This document shows positions 27,743-35,886 of a stretch of 64,000 nt of DNA, one piece after another; the first letter of the stretch is position 1, and every line of letters starts with the position of its first letter. The translations under genes and the position numbers were made by a program. This stretch comes from Halobacteriovorax marinus SJ (GTDB lineage: Bacteria; Bdellovibrionota; Bacteriovoracia; Bacteriovoracales; Bacteriovoracaceae), in assembly GCF_000210915.2 (NCBI RefSeq), contig NC_016620.1, positions 2,790,001 through 2,854,000 of the forward strand, given 5' to 3'. The notes beneath the pieces were generated by a model that was not told the DNA's origin, did not search any database, and saw only the letters and a program-made list of their open reading frames with translations.

Positions 27743-27759
27743 ATGTCAATTTGACACAT
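27743..27759. promoter_or_regulatory. operator-like motif upstream of the kinase gene
   Basis: Read on the minus strand, ATGTGTCAAATTGACAT shares its first ten bases with the motif before the response-regulator gene (25161-25170). It includes a perfect TGTCAA-T-TTGACA inverted repeat. It is 25 bases before the kinase start. Confidence 0.65.
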
Positions 27760-27770
27760 TTTTAGAAGAA

Positions 27771-28358
27771 TTATGGTGTATTTTCGGTGCTAGATTGCTC
27801 ACCTTGCCCAGAGTAGATAACACCTCGACTCGTAAAGACGTATGACTTTCCATAGGCACCCGATGATGTCATTACCGCTTCAAATATTGGAGGTATTATT
27901 TTATCTTTTGAAGAGAAGATTACAATGAAGTTAGCACCAGAGCCTCCCTCAACATCACTTCTTTGAACAAAGACTTCTCTTGTTTCTAGAGGAGCAAGGG
28001 TAACTCCCTCTTTAAAATAACTTCTAATTAGATTACCTGAAGTATTATAATATAGAACTTTTTCTATTTGTAATGAGTTCTTTAAATCTATATTCCTAAG
28101 ACTTAAGGTAATGGCCATTGGTAAGCTCTCACCTTTTGACTCATAAATATTTGAGTATGCAGGAACATAACTATAGATCAATTTCTTATCGCTATTTAAT
28201 TTAAAAGACTTTGAGATATCTTCATTAAGCCCTTCAACGACTTCGTAAGAAACACTATAAGATTTCGAAGGTTGTAAATACTGTGAAAAGTTTTTTGCAA
28301 GAAAAACAAGAGTAATCATACTTATAACTATAGATATTGTTTTTACTTTCTCTAACAT
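27771..28358 (-). CDS. DUF3124-family protein
   Basis: A 195-residue protein with a membrane segment or uncleaved signal near the N-terminus (about 8-22). A DUF3124-like domain follows: SYVPAYSNIYESKGESLPMAITLSLRNIDL, a strand VLYYNTSGNLIRSYF, and GGSGANFIVIF near the end. Function unknown. ATG 28358 has AGAGGA. It precedes the kinase gene on the same strand and may be expressed with it, but the motif at 27743 lies between them. Confidence 0.8.
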   Translation of the reverse strand: MLEKVKTISIVISMITLVFLAKNFSQYLQPSKSYSVSYEVVEGLNEDISKSFKLNSDKKLIYSYVPAYSNIYESKGESLPMAITLSLRNIDLKNSLQIEKVLYYNTSGNLIRSYFKEGVTLAPLETREVFVQRSDVEGGSGANFIVIFSSKDKIIPPIFEAVMTSSGAYGKSYVFTSRGVIYSGQGEQSSTENTP

Positions 28359-28436
28359 TTATTCCTCTTTATAATCTTATTCTTTAATGTAGAATCTAAT
28401 TCTTTTATACTCTCACCAAAAAAATATTATTACTAT

Positions 28437-29372
28437 CTAAAATTCGCCAAATGCAACTTCAAGCTTTAAATATGCTCCGTGAACTTGCTTAAAATTCTTT
28501 TCTCTCGAAAAAGAAATATATGGACCCAAGTCGTAATAAAGCCAATCTTTATGAAGCTTTTGTCTATAGTTAATAAAGAATCTCAAGTTTGTTAAATAAA
28601 AATGAGGTTTATTTTCGTAATCAAATCTAAAGTTGTACTCAATTGATCTTCTCTTAGACAGAAAATATATATACGAAGGACCTGTCGAAAGAGATACTAT
28701 ATTTGTACTTTCTCTCCATCCTTGCTCCACGACGTAGCGAAATGTACTTATATCGTTAATCTTCTTACTTAAAGTTATTCCAGAAGATTGAGAAAAACGA
28801 TCTCTACTATACCACTCACTTCCCAAGTAAGTTGTCATATTAAAGTATTGAAAACTATCTTCTCTTGAAAAATAAAGCTTTGAAAAGATTTGAGGCTGGC
28901 TTGATACAGTTAACCCGGCCGATGTTCTCATGGAAGCTAACTTACTTAACTTTAGAAAGTGGTGAAGATTTGCTTCTACCTTTTCTTCAACTTTTCGATT
29001 ATCACTACTATCGACTTCCCCTTCATCGGAGTTTCCATTTACAGGTGTTTTATTATTACTGTCAAAGGATAACTGTAAGGACTTTGAAAGCCTAGGGAGT
29101 CTCAAGCTCAGTCTATAGTTAATTTCATTTAGAAATTGGCCATCATTAGAAAAAGAAACTTTATTAAAAAAATATATTCTGGAACCGGTATCTTTATTAA
29201 GCTCTTTTTCAGTAAAAACAAAATTATCTAATCTGTTGACACTCTTTCCAAATTTTTCAGAAATCATTGAATGTCCAGAGTCTATCTTTTCTTTGAAACT
29301 ACCTTGAGCACAAACCTCTCCCCCACGGCATAAGAAAATAATAATGAAAATTTTAATATGGAGCTTTAGCAT
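28437..29372 (-). CDS. hypothetical outer-membrane-type protein
   Basis: A 311-residue exported protein. After an N-terminal signal-like hydrophobic stretch, the mature part contains repeated amphipathic strands with aromatic residues (FNKVSFSNDG, INYRLSLRLPRL, YLGSEWYSRD, EYNFRFDYENKPHFYL). It ends in a strand pair with a terminal Phe, as in outer-membrane barrels. No family recognised. It follows tag by 18 bases. Confidence 0.65.
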   Translation of the reverse strand: MLKLHIKIFIIIFLCRGGEVCAQGSFKEKIDSGHSMISEKFGKSVNRLDNFVFTEKELNKDTGSRIYFFNKVSFSNDGQFLNEINYRLSLRLPRLSKSLQLSFDSNNKTPVNGNSDEGEVDSSDNRKVEEKVEANLHHFLKLSKLASMRTSAGLTVSSQPQIFSKLYFSREDSFQYFNMTTYLGSEWYSRDRFSQSSGITLSKKINDISTFRYVVEQGWRESTNIVSLSTGPSYIYFLSKRRSIEYNFRFDYENKPHFYLTNLRFFINYRQKLHKDWLYYDLGPYISFSREKNFKQVHGAYLKLEVAFGEF

Positions 29373-29390
29373 ATATATAGTCTATAGTAT

Positions 29391-29963
29391 CTAGACTAAA
29401 TCTCGCAAATAACAACTCTTTGCATGGTCATTAACCATTCCCATCGCTTGCATGAAAGCATACATTGTCGTAGGTCCCACAAACTTCCAGCCTCTTCTTT
29501 TTAAATCTTTAGATAGAGCGATTGACTCTTCAGAAGTCGAAATATCTTTAGTGCTTTTTCTTTTTTGTTTTGGCTTAAAGCTCCAAAAGTAATTTGCAAG
29601 ACTGTCATATTCTTTAATGATCAACTTGGCCATTTTTGCATTATTGATAGTAGCTTCAATTTTTCCACGGTGCCTAATAATACCTTCATCTTTCAAAAGT
29701 CTTTCGACATCGCTTTCCTTAAACTTTGAAACTTTATTAAAGTCAAAATTTTTAAAGGCCTTTCTAAAATTCTCTCTCTTAGTTAGAATTGTTCTCCAAC
29801 TCAGCCCAGACTGAAAACCTTCCAGACAGATTTTCTCAAATAATCTTTGATCATCGTGTACAGGAAAACCCCACTCTGTATCGTGATAGCTCATGTACTC
29901 TGGAGTCGCTATACACCACTTACATCTCTTTTTTCCATCTTCACACTTTACTGCCGTAACCAT
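29391..29963 (-). CDS. tag: DNA-3-methyladenine glycosylase I
   Basis: Excises 3-methyladenine from alkylated DNA in base-excision repair. The 190-residue protein has the zinc ligands in the TAG positions (Cys14, His27 in YHDTEWG, and the C-terminal His and Cys in NDHAKSC). Substrate-pocket motifs LEGFQSGLSWRTIL and RHRGKIEATINNA are also present. ATG 29963 has GGAG upstream. It is an intact, normal-length enzyme. Confidence 0.95.
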   Translation of the reverse strand: MVTAVKCEDGKKRCKWCIATPEYMSYHDTEWGFPVHDDQRLFEKICLEGFQSGLSWRTILTKRENFRKAFKNFDFNKVSKFKESDVERLLKDEGIIRHRGKIEATINNAKMAKLIIKEYDSLANYFWSFKPKQKRKSTKDISTSEESIALSKDLKRRGWKFVGPTTMYAFMQAMGMVNDHAKSCYLRDLV

Positions 29964-30002
29964 TACTTACTCCAATGAAATATAAAGAGGTATTCTCTCA
30001 GT

Positions 30003-30440
30003 TTATTTTAATTCTCTCAAGTACTCACTCAACCTTTCTTTATTCATAGAGACTTTCTTCTTATATTTATTAGAAAATTCAATGGCATGATCTAAGTTCA
30101 TAACTTTTCCAACCTGTATAACTCCAACCATTCCCATTACATAATGATTTTTACAATCATAGATATAAATCCCCTCTTTATTGAAGGTTACTTCAATTTC
30201 CTTATTCCCTTTCATCTCCCAACTCTTTGCATCCTTTGGAATAAAAATCGAACGAGGATGATGTCCTCTTGTTGATGGAAGAAATTTCACAGTGTCTCCC
30301 ACATTAATCTTAAGAACACTTGGATTGAATATCATTAACTCTTTTCCTTCTTTATTTAACATTTTCACCTCATAAGTTGCGGCAAAAGTTTTCGAAAAGA
30401 GAAGACACATAATAAGAATTTTGAATAAATTTAACTTCAT
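30003..30440 (-). CDS. pseudoazurin-like blue copper protein
   Basis: A periplasmic type 1 copper electron carrier, 145 residues with a signal peptide (LMCLLFSKTFA region). The copper ligands fit pseudoazurin: His60 (GHHPRSI), Cys96 and His99 (YDCKNHY), Met104 (VMGMVG). Pseudoazurins donate electrons to reductases such as nitrite reductase or to peroxidases. It is immediately downstream of the katG gene on the same strand, but a strong terminator separates them. Confidence 0.9.
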   Translation of the reverse strand: MKLNLFKILIMCLLFSKTFAATYEVKMLNKEGKELMIFNPSVLKINVGDTVKFLPSTRGHHPRSIFIPKDAKSWEMKGNKEIEVTFNKEGIYIYDCKNHYVMGMVGVIQVGKVMNLDHAIEFSNKYKKKVSMNKERLSEYLRELK

Positions 30441-30453
30441 TTATAACTCCATA

Positions 30454-30481
30454 AAAAAAGGCCTAGATTACTCTAGGCCTT
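30454..30481 (-). terminator. intrinsic terminator of katG
   Basis: AAGGCCTAGA (30458-30467) pairs perfectly with TCTAGGCCTT (30472-30481). On the minus strand the stem runs into a T-run (30453-30459), so it ends katG transcription before the pseudoazurin gene. Confidence 0.9.
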
Positions 30482-30498
30482 CAAATCCAAGGAAGGAT

Positions 30499-32730
30499 TT
30501 ATTTAATATCAAAGCGATCGAGCTGCATAACTTTTGACCACGCTTTAACAAAATCTCTTGCAAATTTATATTTAGCATCATCAGAAGCATAGACTTCTGC
30601 AATGGCCCTTAATTCCGCATGAGAACCAAATACTAAATCAACAGGTGTTCCTGTCCAAAGAACTTTCCCCGACTTTCTTTCAACTCCATTGTAAATTCCA
30701 GGAGTATTTGACTTTTCCCACTTTGTTCTCATATCGAGAAGATTTACAAAGAAATCATTCGAAAGAAGCCCAGGTCTCTTAGTAAAAACTCCATGCTTTA
30801 CTCCATTAGTATTAGCATCTAAAGATCTCAAACCACCAATAAGTACCGTCATCTCTGGAACTGTTAGAGAGAGCATATTTGCTTTATCAACTAACATATA
30901 AGTAGGAGTTCTCATCGTTTCTTCTGTAAAGTAGTTTCTAAATCCATCTGCTAGTGGCTCAAGAACACCAAATGACTTCACATCAGTTTGTGCTTGAGTA
31001 GCATCCATTCTACCAAGCTTATATGGAACACTAATTCCTTTATAGCCTGCTTTTCTTGCAGAATCTTCAATAGCAGCTGCCCCACCAAGTACGATAACGT
31101 CAGCAAAAGAAACTTTCTTTCCACCAACTAAAGTACCATTAAACTCTTCATGAACTTCTCTAAGCTTTGCTAATACTTTTGTAAGCTCTTCAGGGTTATT
31201 CACTTTCCAATTTCTTTGTGGAAGTAAGCTTACTCTGGCACCGTTAGCACCTCCGCGCATATCAGTTCCTCTAAATGAAGCCGCTGATGCCCACGCAGTT
31301 CTAACTAGCTCTTGATTTGTAAGTCCTGATCTTAAAATAGATCTTTTTAAAGAAGCTACTTCTGATTTATTAATTAGCTTATGATTTCTTCTTGGAATAG
31401 GATCTTGCCAAGAAAGAATCTCCTTAGGCTTATCTTTACCTAGGTATCTCGCCAATGGCCCCATATCTCTATGAGTAAGTTTAAACCATGCTTTAGCAAA
31501 TGCTCTTTCAAACTCTTTAGGATTCTTTCTAAAACGAGTTGTGATCTCTCTATAAATAGGATCTCTCTTTAATGCCAGGTCAGTTGTAAACATGATTGGC
31601 GCATGTCTCTTTCCTTCAATGTGAGCATCAGGAACTAGATTTGATGCATTCTCATCTTCAGGAACCCACTGAATTGCCCCAGCAGGACTCTTAGTTTGTT
31701 TCCAAGTAAATGCATAGAGATTATCTAAATACTGTGTCGTCCAAAGTGTTGGTGTTGCTGTCCATGCACCTTCAAGACCGGAAGTAATTGTATCTTCACT
31801 ATGACCTTTACCACACTTATTGATCCAACCTTCGCCTTGCTTTTCAATACTCTCAGAACCTGGGTCTTTTCCGACACACTCTTCTACTTTATGAGCACCG
31901 TGGGCCTTACCAAAAGTATGTCCACCAGCAATTAACGCCGCTGTCTCTTCATCATCCATTGCCATTCTTCCAAATGTCTCTCTAATATCTTTTGCTGCTA
32001 ATAGAGGATCTGGTACCCCATTTGGCCCCTCAGGATTAACATAGATAAGACCCATTTGAACTGCAGCCAATGGTCTTTCAAGCTTTCTATCACCTTCGTA
32101 TCTCTTATCATCTAACCACTTAGTCTCTGGTCCCCAATATACTAGATCTGCTTCCCAATCATCTGTACGTCCACCGGCAAAACCAAATGTTTTAAATCCC
32201 ATGTCTTCAAGAGAAACATTTCCTGTTAAGACCATTAGATCGGCCCATGAAATTTTCTTTCCGTACTTTTTCTTGATTGGCCAAAGGAGTCTTCGCGCCT
32301 TATCTAAGTTTGCATTGTCCGGCCAACTATTAAGTGGTTCAAATCTCTGTTGTCCACCTCCGGCGCCACCTCGTCCGTCCATAACTCTATACGTACCAGC
32401 ACTATGCCAGGCCATCCTAATGAAGAAAGGACCGTAATGACCATAATCTGCTGGCCACCAATCCTGAGATGTTGTTAAAACTTTTCTAATATCTGCTTTA
32501 ACAGCATCTAGGTTTAATTTTTTGAATTCCTTAGCATAGTTAAATCTCTTGTCCATTGGACTTGATTCTTTAGCATGCTGTCTTAGAGGGCTTAGATTAA
32601 TCTGGTCAGGCCACCAAAATCTATTTGGCTTTGCTTCCCCTACTCCAAAATGGGAATCCATTTTCTTTTCAGGCGTAGAGCAACCTACTACTGAAAGTAG
32701 AGTGGCCATCAAGACGATTCTTGATTTCAT
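30499..32730 (-). CDS. katG: catalase-peroxidase with a lipoprotein signal
   Basis: Haem enzyme removing hydrogen peroxide. The 743-residue protein has the two fused peroxidase-like halves. The active residues are Arg105, Trp108 and His109 (distal), the crosslink partners Tyr230 and Met256, and proximal His271; these sit one residue off the M. tuberculosis numbers. The unusual part is the N-terminus: [16 protein letters not shown], a lipobox with Cys17, so the enzyme should be lipidated and outside the cytoplasm. ATG 32730 has AAGGAG. Upstream are four palindromes (32797-32864). Confidence 0.95.
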   Translation of the reverse strand: MKSRIVLMATLLSVVGCSTPEKKMDSHFGVGEAKPNRFWWPDQINLSPLRQHAKESSPMDKRFNYAKEFKKLNLDAVKADIRKVLTTSQDWWPADYGHYGPFFIRMAWHSAGTYRVMDGRGGAGGGQQRFEPLNSWPDNANLDKARRLLWPIKKKYGKKISWADLMVLTGNVSLEDMGFKTFGFAGGRTDDWEADLVYWGPETKWLDDKRYEGDRKLERPLAAVQMGLIYVNPEGPNGVPDPLLAAKDIRETFGRMAMDDEETAALIAGGHTFGKAHGAHKVEECVGKDPGSESIEKQGEGWINKCGKGHSEDTITSGLEGAWTATPTLWTTQYLDNLYAFTWKQTKSPAGAIQWVPEDENASNLVPDAHIEGKRHAPIMFTTDLALKRDPIYREITTRFRKNPKEFERAFAKAWFKLTHRDMGPLARYLGKDKPKEILSWQDPIPRRNHKLINKSEVASLKRSILRSGLTNQELVRTAWASAASFRGTDMRGGANGARVSLLPQRNWKVNNPEELTKVLAKLREVHEEFNGTLVGGKKVSFADVIVLGGAAAIEDSARKAGYKGISVPYKLGRMDATQAQTDVKSFGVLEPLADGFRNYFTEETMRTPTYMLVDKANMLSLTVPEMTVLIGGLRSLDANTNGVKHGVFTKRPGLLSNDFFVNLLDMRTKWEKSNTPGIYNGVERKSGKVLWTGTPVDLVFGSHAELRAIAEVYASDDAKYKFARDFVKAWSKVMQLDRFDIK

Positions 32731-32796
32731 ACAAACTCCTTTTTATAGAATTAATTTTAAATTTTCTAAATGGTAGCTCATTTTTAGACTAAACAT

Positions 32797-32864
32797 AGTA
32801 AATTTACTCTATCGGTTGATAGAAAAAATTTATCGGCCGATTAAAGTATTAAGATATCTTAATA
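32797..32864. promoter_or_regulatory. palindrome cluster upstream of katG
   Basis: Four palindromes stand in the 142-base gap upstream of katG. AGTAAATTTACT (32797-32808) is perfect. CTATCGGTTGATAG (32809-32822) has 5-bp perfect arms. ATCGGCCGAT (32832-32841) is perfect. TATTAAGATATCTTAATA (32847-32864) is a perfect 18-mer. The second and third share ATCGG-YY-GAT with 21-base spacing (two helical turns). They are likely regulator sites for a peroxide or redox regulator, which the sequence does not identify. Confidence 0.7.
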
Positions 32865-32872
32865 TGTTCATT

Positions 32873-33619
32873 TTAAGTGTCTGCAATTATATTGACATAG
32901 AAGATAGTAGACTGATCTGATCGGCGAATGCCTTTAAATTGTGTGTCATGTGCACTTTCATCTTTTGCACTACTGGCCCTGTAGATATCAATTTCATCTC
33001 CAAGGTGAGCTTCTTTTAAGAAGTTGATTTGATAATTTCTTAGCTTTGCACTCTTGTGTAATTCAATAGGTATTGAGTCTAAAACCCATTGAGTGTATTT
33101 CGTATTATTGACATGCATATTCAAATCAAGATCACTTATTCTAACTTTGATTTCATTAACAAGCTCAAAGTTATCGAGGACCTTAATTCTCTCGGCACAA
33201 TAATCTAGTAGAGAATCTAATCTAGGGTTAATCTTTTCTATCGGAAAATCTGGTTTCTTTATTCTTCTTGTATCTCCACTAAGAATCATCCAAGCGGTTG
33301 AACAGCTCCCAACTTTCTCATCATTTAAGAAGAATTCAAACTCTCTAAAAGCATACATCCCTTGAGGAGTTCTCGACCATGTTTGAATTTCAATTTCATC
33401 ATTCCACTTAGGAAACTTATTCATTCGAATCTCTTGTCTGACTAAAACCCAGAATGAATTAGAGGAGATCATCTCATCTAACCCAAACCCTGCTATCTCT
33501 GCGTGTAACGTTGCTATGTCTTGAAGATAGCCAAGTAATCCAAATAGACCAAGCCGCTTATTGATATTTACATTGCTTATACTAACTTGATATTTCTTTT
33601 TAAATACAGGTGATTTCAT
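32873..33619 (-). CDS. acyl-ACP thioesterase family protein
   Basis: A 248-residue tandem-hotdog thioesterase of the plant FatA/FatB-like (acyl-ACP TE) group. Features seen are WVLVRQEIRMNKFPKWNDEIEIQTW in the N-terminal hotdog and the catalytic Asn/His region DLDLNMHVNNTKYTQWVLD in the second. It would release fatty acids from acyl-ACP. No signal peptide, so cytoplasmic. It is the gene upstream of katG on the same strand. The AT-rich sequence before ATG 33619 lacks a ribosome site. Confidence 0.88.
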   Translation of the reverse strand: MKSPVFKKKYQVSISNVNINKRLGLFGLLGYLQDIATLHAEIAGFGLDEMISSNSFWVLVRQEIRMNKFPKWNDEIEIQTWSRTPQGMYAFREFEFFLNDEKVGSCSTAWMILSGDTRRIKKPDFPIEKINPRLDSLLDYCAERIKVLDNFELVNEIKVRISDLDLNMHVNNTKYTQWVLDSIPIELHKSAKLRNYQINFLKEAHLGDEIDIYRASSAKDESAHDTQFKGIRRSDQSTIFYVNIIADT

Positions 33620-33663
33620 AGCTCTATTTAATCAAAGACTTAAGTAAATGTCCTTAATTTTTC

Positions 33664-33691
33664 TTGTTTAGAATTAGAGATACTATATAAT
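33664..33691 (+). promoter_or_regulatory. promoter of the GST-like gene
   Basis: TTGTTT (33664-33669), a 16-base spacer, TATAAT (33686-33691), six bases, then ATG 33698. There is no ribosome site, so a leaderless transcript is predicted. Confidence 0.7.
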
Positions 33692-33697
33692 CTAAAT

Positions 33698-34429
33698 ATG
33701 AATAAGAATAAGTTAATACTTTGGTTTGGAGACTCTCACGTTGAGACAATCTCTGTTCGCTGTCACTTTATTATTAGACTGCTCAGTTATTGTGAGATTG
33801 ATTTTGATGTTCAATGGGTAAAGCTTCCTGAGCAAGCAAAGAAATTAGATATAGAAGCCAAAACAATTCCGATCTTAGATATGGGCGGTAAGAAATTAAC
33901 TTGTCCTGAAATTATAGAGTATTGTCGTAAGCATATTAATAAAGTGGAAAAGGATCTTATATTTCCGGACTATAGCTTAGTTCAAACGATTACATTTCAG
34001 TGGGCAACAACTACACTGCTTGGACTATATGTAAACTATGTCTACACCTGTGAAGAAACAAGAAAGAGATTTTTTAAAGATTTCAAATCGACTCACTCAG
34101 AGATTAAAGATAGCGACCTCAATCAAATTTCTCAACTTATGTCCCAATGGGTAGACCACTGCTCTAGTATTAATATTCCTCGAGTAGAGTATGATAATCA
34201 TGTCTTTAAACTTATTGAGCATTTTGATAATCAATTAAAAGATCATGAGTTCTTTTTTGGAGATACTGTTTCTACTACAGATATTGCAATCTTTAGTTTT
34301 ATCTTTTTAATGTGCAATCCACATATTCATAAATTTAAAGAGAAAGTGAGGCAGTCAAATAACTTATTTAAGTGGTGTAAACGTATGGATCATCTTACTC
34401 AGCATGAGTTTAGAAAATATAGAATTTAG
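33698..34429 (+). CDS. glutathione S-transferase-like protein
   Basis: A 243-residue protein. An N-terminal thioredoxin-fold segment is seen (LILWFGDSHVETISVRCHFIIRLL, VKLPEQAKK, KTIPILDMGGKKLTCPEIIEYC with the cis-Pro and substrate-binding E/C positions). A helical C-terminal domain follows, with an FFGDTVSTTDIAIFSFIFL motif typical of GST. The substrate is unknown. Its stop overlaps the convergent binding-protein gene by four bases. Confidence 0.85.
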   Translation: MNKNKLILWFGDSHVETISVRCHFIIRLLSYCEIDFDVQWVKLPEQAKKLDIEAKTIPILDMGGKKLTCPEIIEYCRKHINKVEKDLIFPDYSLVQTITFQWATTTLLGLYVNYVYTCEETRKRFFKDFKSTHSEIKDSDLNQISQLMSQWVDHCSSINIPRVEYDNHVFKLIEHFDNQLKDHEFFFGDTVSTTDIAIFSFIFLMCNPHIHKFKEKVRQSNNLFKWCKRMDHLTQHEFRKYRI

Positions 34430-35211
34430 AGATTATACTTACTTTTAAGTTTTGAAATTACACCTTTTTTAGTTAATTGCTCATACTCACGATCAATTAG
34501 TTTCTTTAACTCTTCCGAGAATTTGTTCTGCCTATTAATAAGCCAGTAGAAATTTTCCTTCTTGGCCCCTTTTATTTCTGAATATGCAATATCTGTATAC
34601 TCTTTATAGTTAGGTAACTCTCGTTTTAAAACCTCTAATCTCGTTAAGCCTACTTTACATCTTCTCTCACTTACAAGATCAATGATTCTTCCTAGCGCCT
34701 TAGAAAGCTTCTTTACTTCCTCGTTAGGAATTCCAAAATTTGTATACGTATATCCAGTCTGCCCACAAATTGGCTGACTTGAGACAATCTGTTTGGCAGT
34801 CTTATCTCTTAAACTTGCTTCGAAGCTTTTATGAAAGAAATATGCAGGAGTCATTGTATATATTGGAGTAGTAAGTAAGTAGTCTCTTCTTCTTTGCTCA
34901 TTGGAAGCAGCATCTAATACAATGTCGACTCCGCCCTCAATAGCTTCCTTTAAACATCTTTGCCAAGGCTTAACAACAAATTTAAACTTAATTCCAACAC
35001 GAGAAAATACAGCTTCTGCCACATCTCGATTAAAGCCAAGAACATCAAACTCTCCTGTTGCTGAGTCTCTTACTGGACTAGAATAAGGAAGCCACCCAGT
35101 ATCCTCTGCGCAAATATTGATCACCTTTTCAATCTTAGGAGAATCCTTCTGAGCGAACCCAGATGAAGAACTTAGAATTAAGGTTAATATAAACAATAAG
35201 TTAAAGTGCAA
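34426..35211 (-). CDS. periplasmic solute-binding-like protein (family 3)
   Basis: A 261-residue secreted protein: signal peptide, then an amino-acid-binding-protein fold (VINICAEDTGWLPYSSP, LGFNRDVAEAVFSRVGIKFKFVVKPW, VDIVLDAASNEQRRRDY). It has the size of extracellular solute-binding proteins, with no transporter genes next to it. The start is TTG 35211 with AGG upstream. It may act as a stand-alone sensor or scavenging protein. Confidence 0.82.
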   Translation of the reverse strand: MHFNLLFILTLILSSSSGFAQKDSPKIEKVINICAEDTGWLPYSSPVRDSATGEFDVLGFNRDVAEAVFSRVGIKFKFVVKPWQRCLKEAIEGGVDIVLDAASNEQRRRDYLLTTPIYTMTPAYFFHKSFEASLRDKTAKQIVSSQPICGQTGYTYTNFGIPNEEVKKLSKALGRIIDLVSERRCKVGLTRLEVLKRELPNYKEYTDIAYSEIKGAKKENFYWLINRQNKFSEELKKLIDREYEQLTKKGVISKLKSKYNL

Positions 35212-35370
35212 AGCATACCTGTAAAATAAATTACTAAATAAATCTATTGTACTTCAATTTTATCTTTCTACTACCTCAAATTATAAATAAATATAAACTT
35301 TACCCATCTGCTCGAAATTCTTTACCAAACCAAAATAAAACCTTAATTTTTCCTCACAAGGAGAAATAAT

Positions 35371-35856
35371 ATGAGACATATATTAATGGCGATTATGCTA
35401 TATTCATCATTTGCCAGTGCTTCGGAAGTAGCCCCTCAAGCAAATGACATGAAATTTGTAACAGATTTTACTAACTTTGCTTGTAAGAGCTTTAGAGATA
35501 AAGTCGATGCCCCAAATGAATTAGCAGAGCTTGAAGTGGAATTTACTAATTTAGGAATTTCAAGTTCAACAAGAAGAGCAATTATTGACGTAAAAACTCT
35601 TGATGGAGAATGCCTCTACTCAGCTGACTACTCGAGAAAGAAAGGTGAGACTATTCTTACTTTTGAAAACTCATACATGACTAATACACCAAAGTGTCTT
35701 GAGGTTAAGAAAAATCTTGATGAGATTATGTCTGAAGGTTTCAGATATAGAATCAAGTACAATGCATTTATCTCAATGCTATTTCTAAAAAAACTTTCTG
35801 GTCAATGTGACGACGTTAGTGGAAATCATTTAATTGAATTTCAGTGGATGCTATAA
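35371..35856 (+). CDS. hypothetical exported protein
   Basis: A 161-residue protein with a signal peptide (HILMAIMLYSSFASA). The mature part has four Cys (ACKSF, GECLY, KCLEV, GQCDD), which could form two disulfides. I recognise no family. ATG has AAGGAG. It ends at the terminator shared with the efflux operon. Confidence 0.75.
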   Translation: MRHILMAIMLYSSFASASEVAPQANDMKFVTDFTNFACKSFRDKVDAPNELAELEVEFTNLGISSSTRRAIIDVKTLDGECLYSADYSRKKGETILTFENSYMTNTPKCLEVKKNLDEIMSEGFRYRIKYNAFISMLFLKKLSGQCDDVSGNHLIEFQWML

Positions 35857-35878
35857 AAAAAGGGCCCTAGATGGGCCC
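35855..35878 (-). terminator. intrinsic terminator of the RND operon
   Basis: GGGCCC (35862-35867) and GGGCCC (35873-35878) flank a five-base loop. Read on the minus strand, the stem is followed by a T-run (from 35861 down), so it ends the efflux operon. On the plus strand the downstream tract is C-rich and weaker. Confidence 0.85.
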
Positions 35879-35886
35879 CCTTCCTT

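Noticed and set aside
28865-29095. Plus-strand open frame opposite the 28437 gene
   Set aside because: It has no ribosome site and lies fully within a better-supported exported protein.
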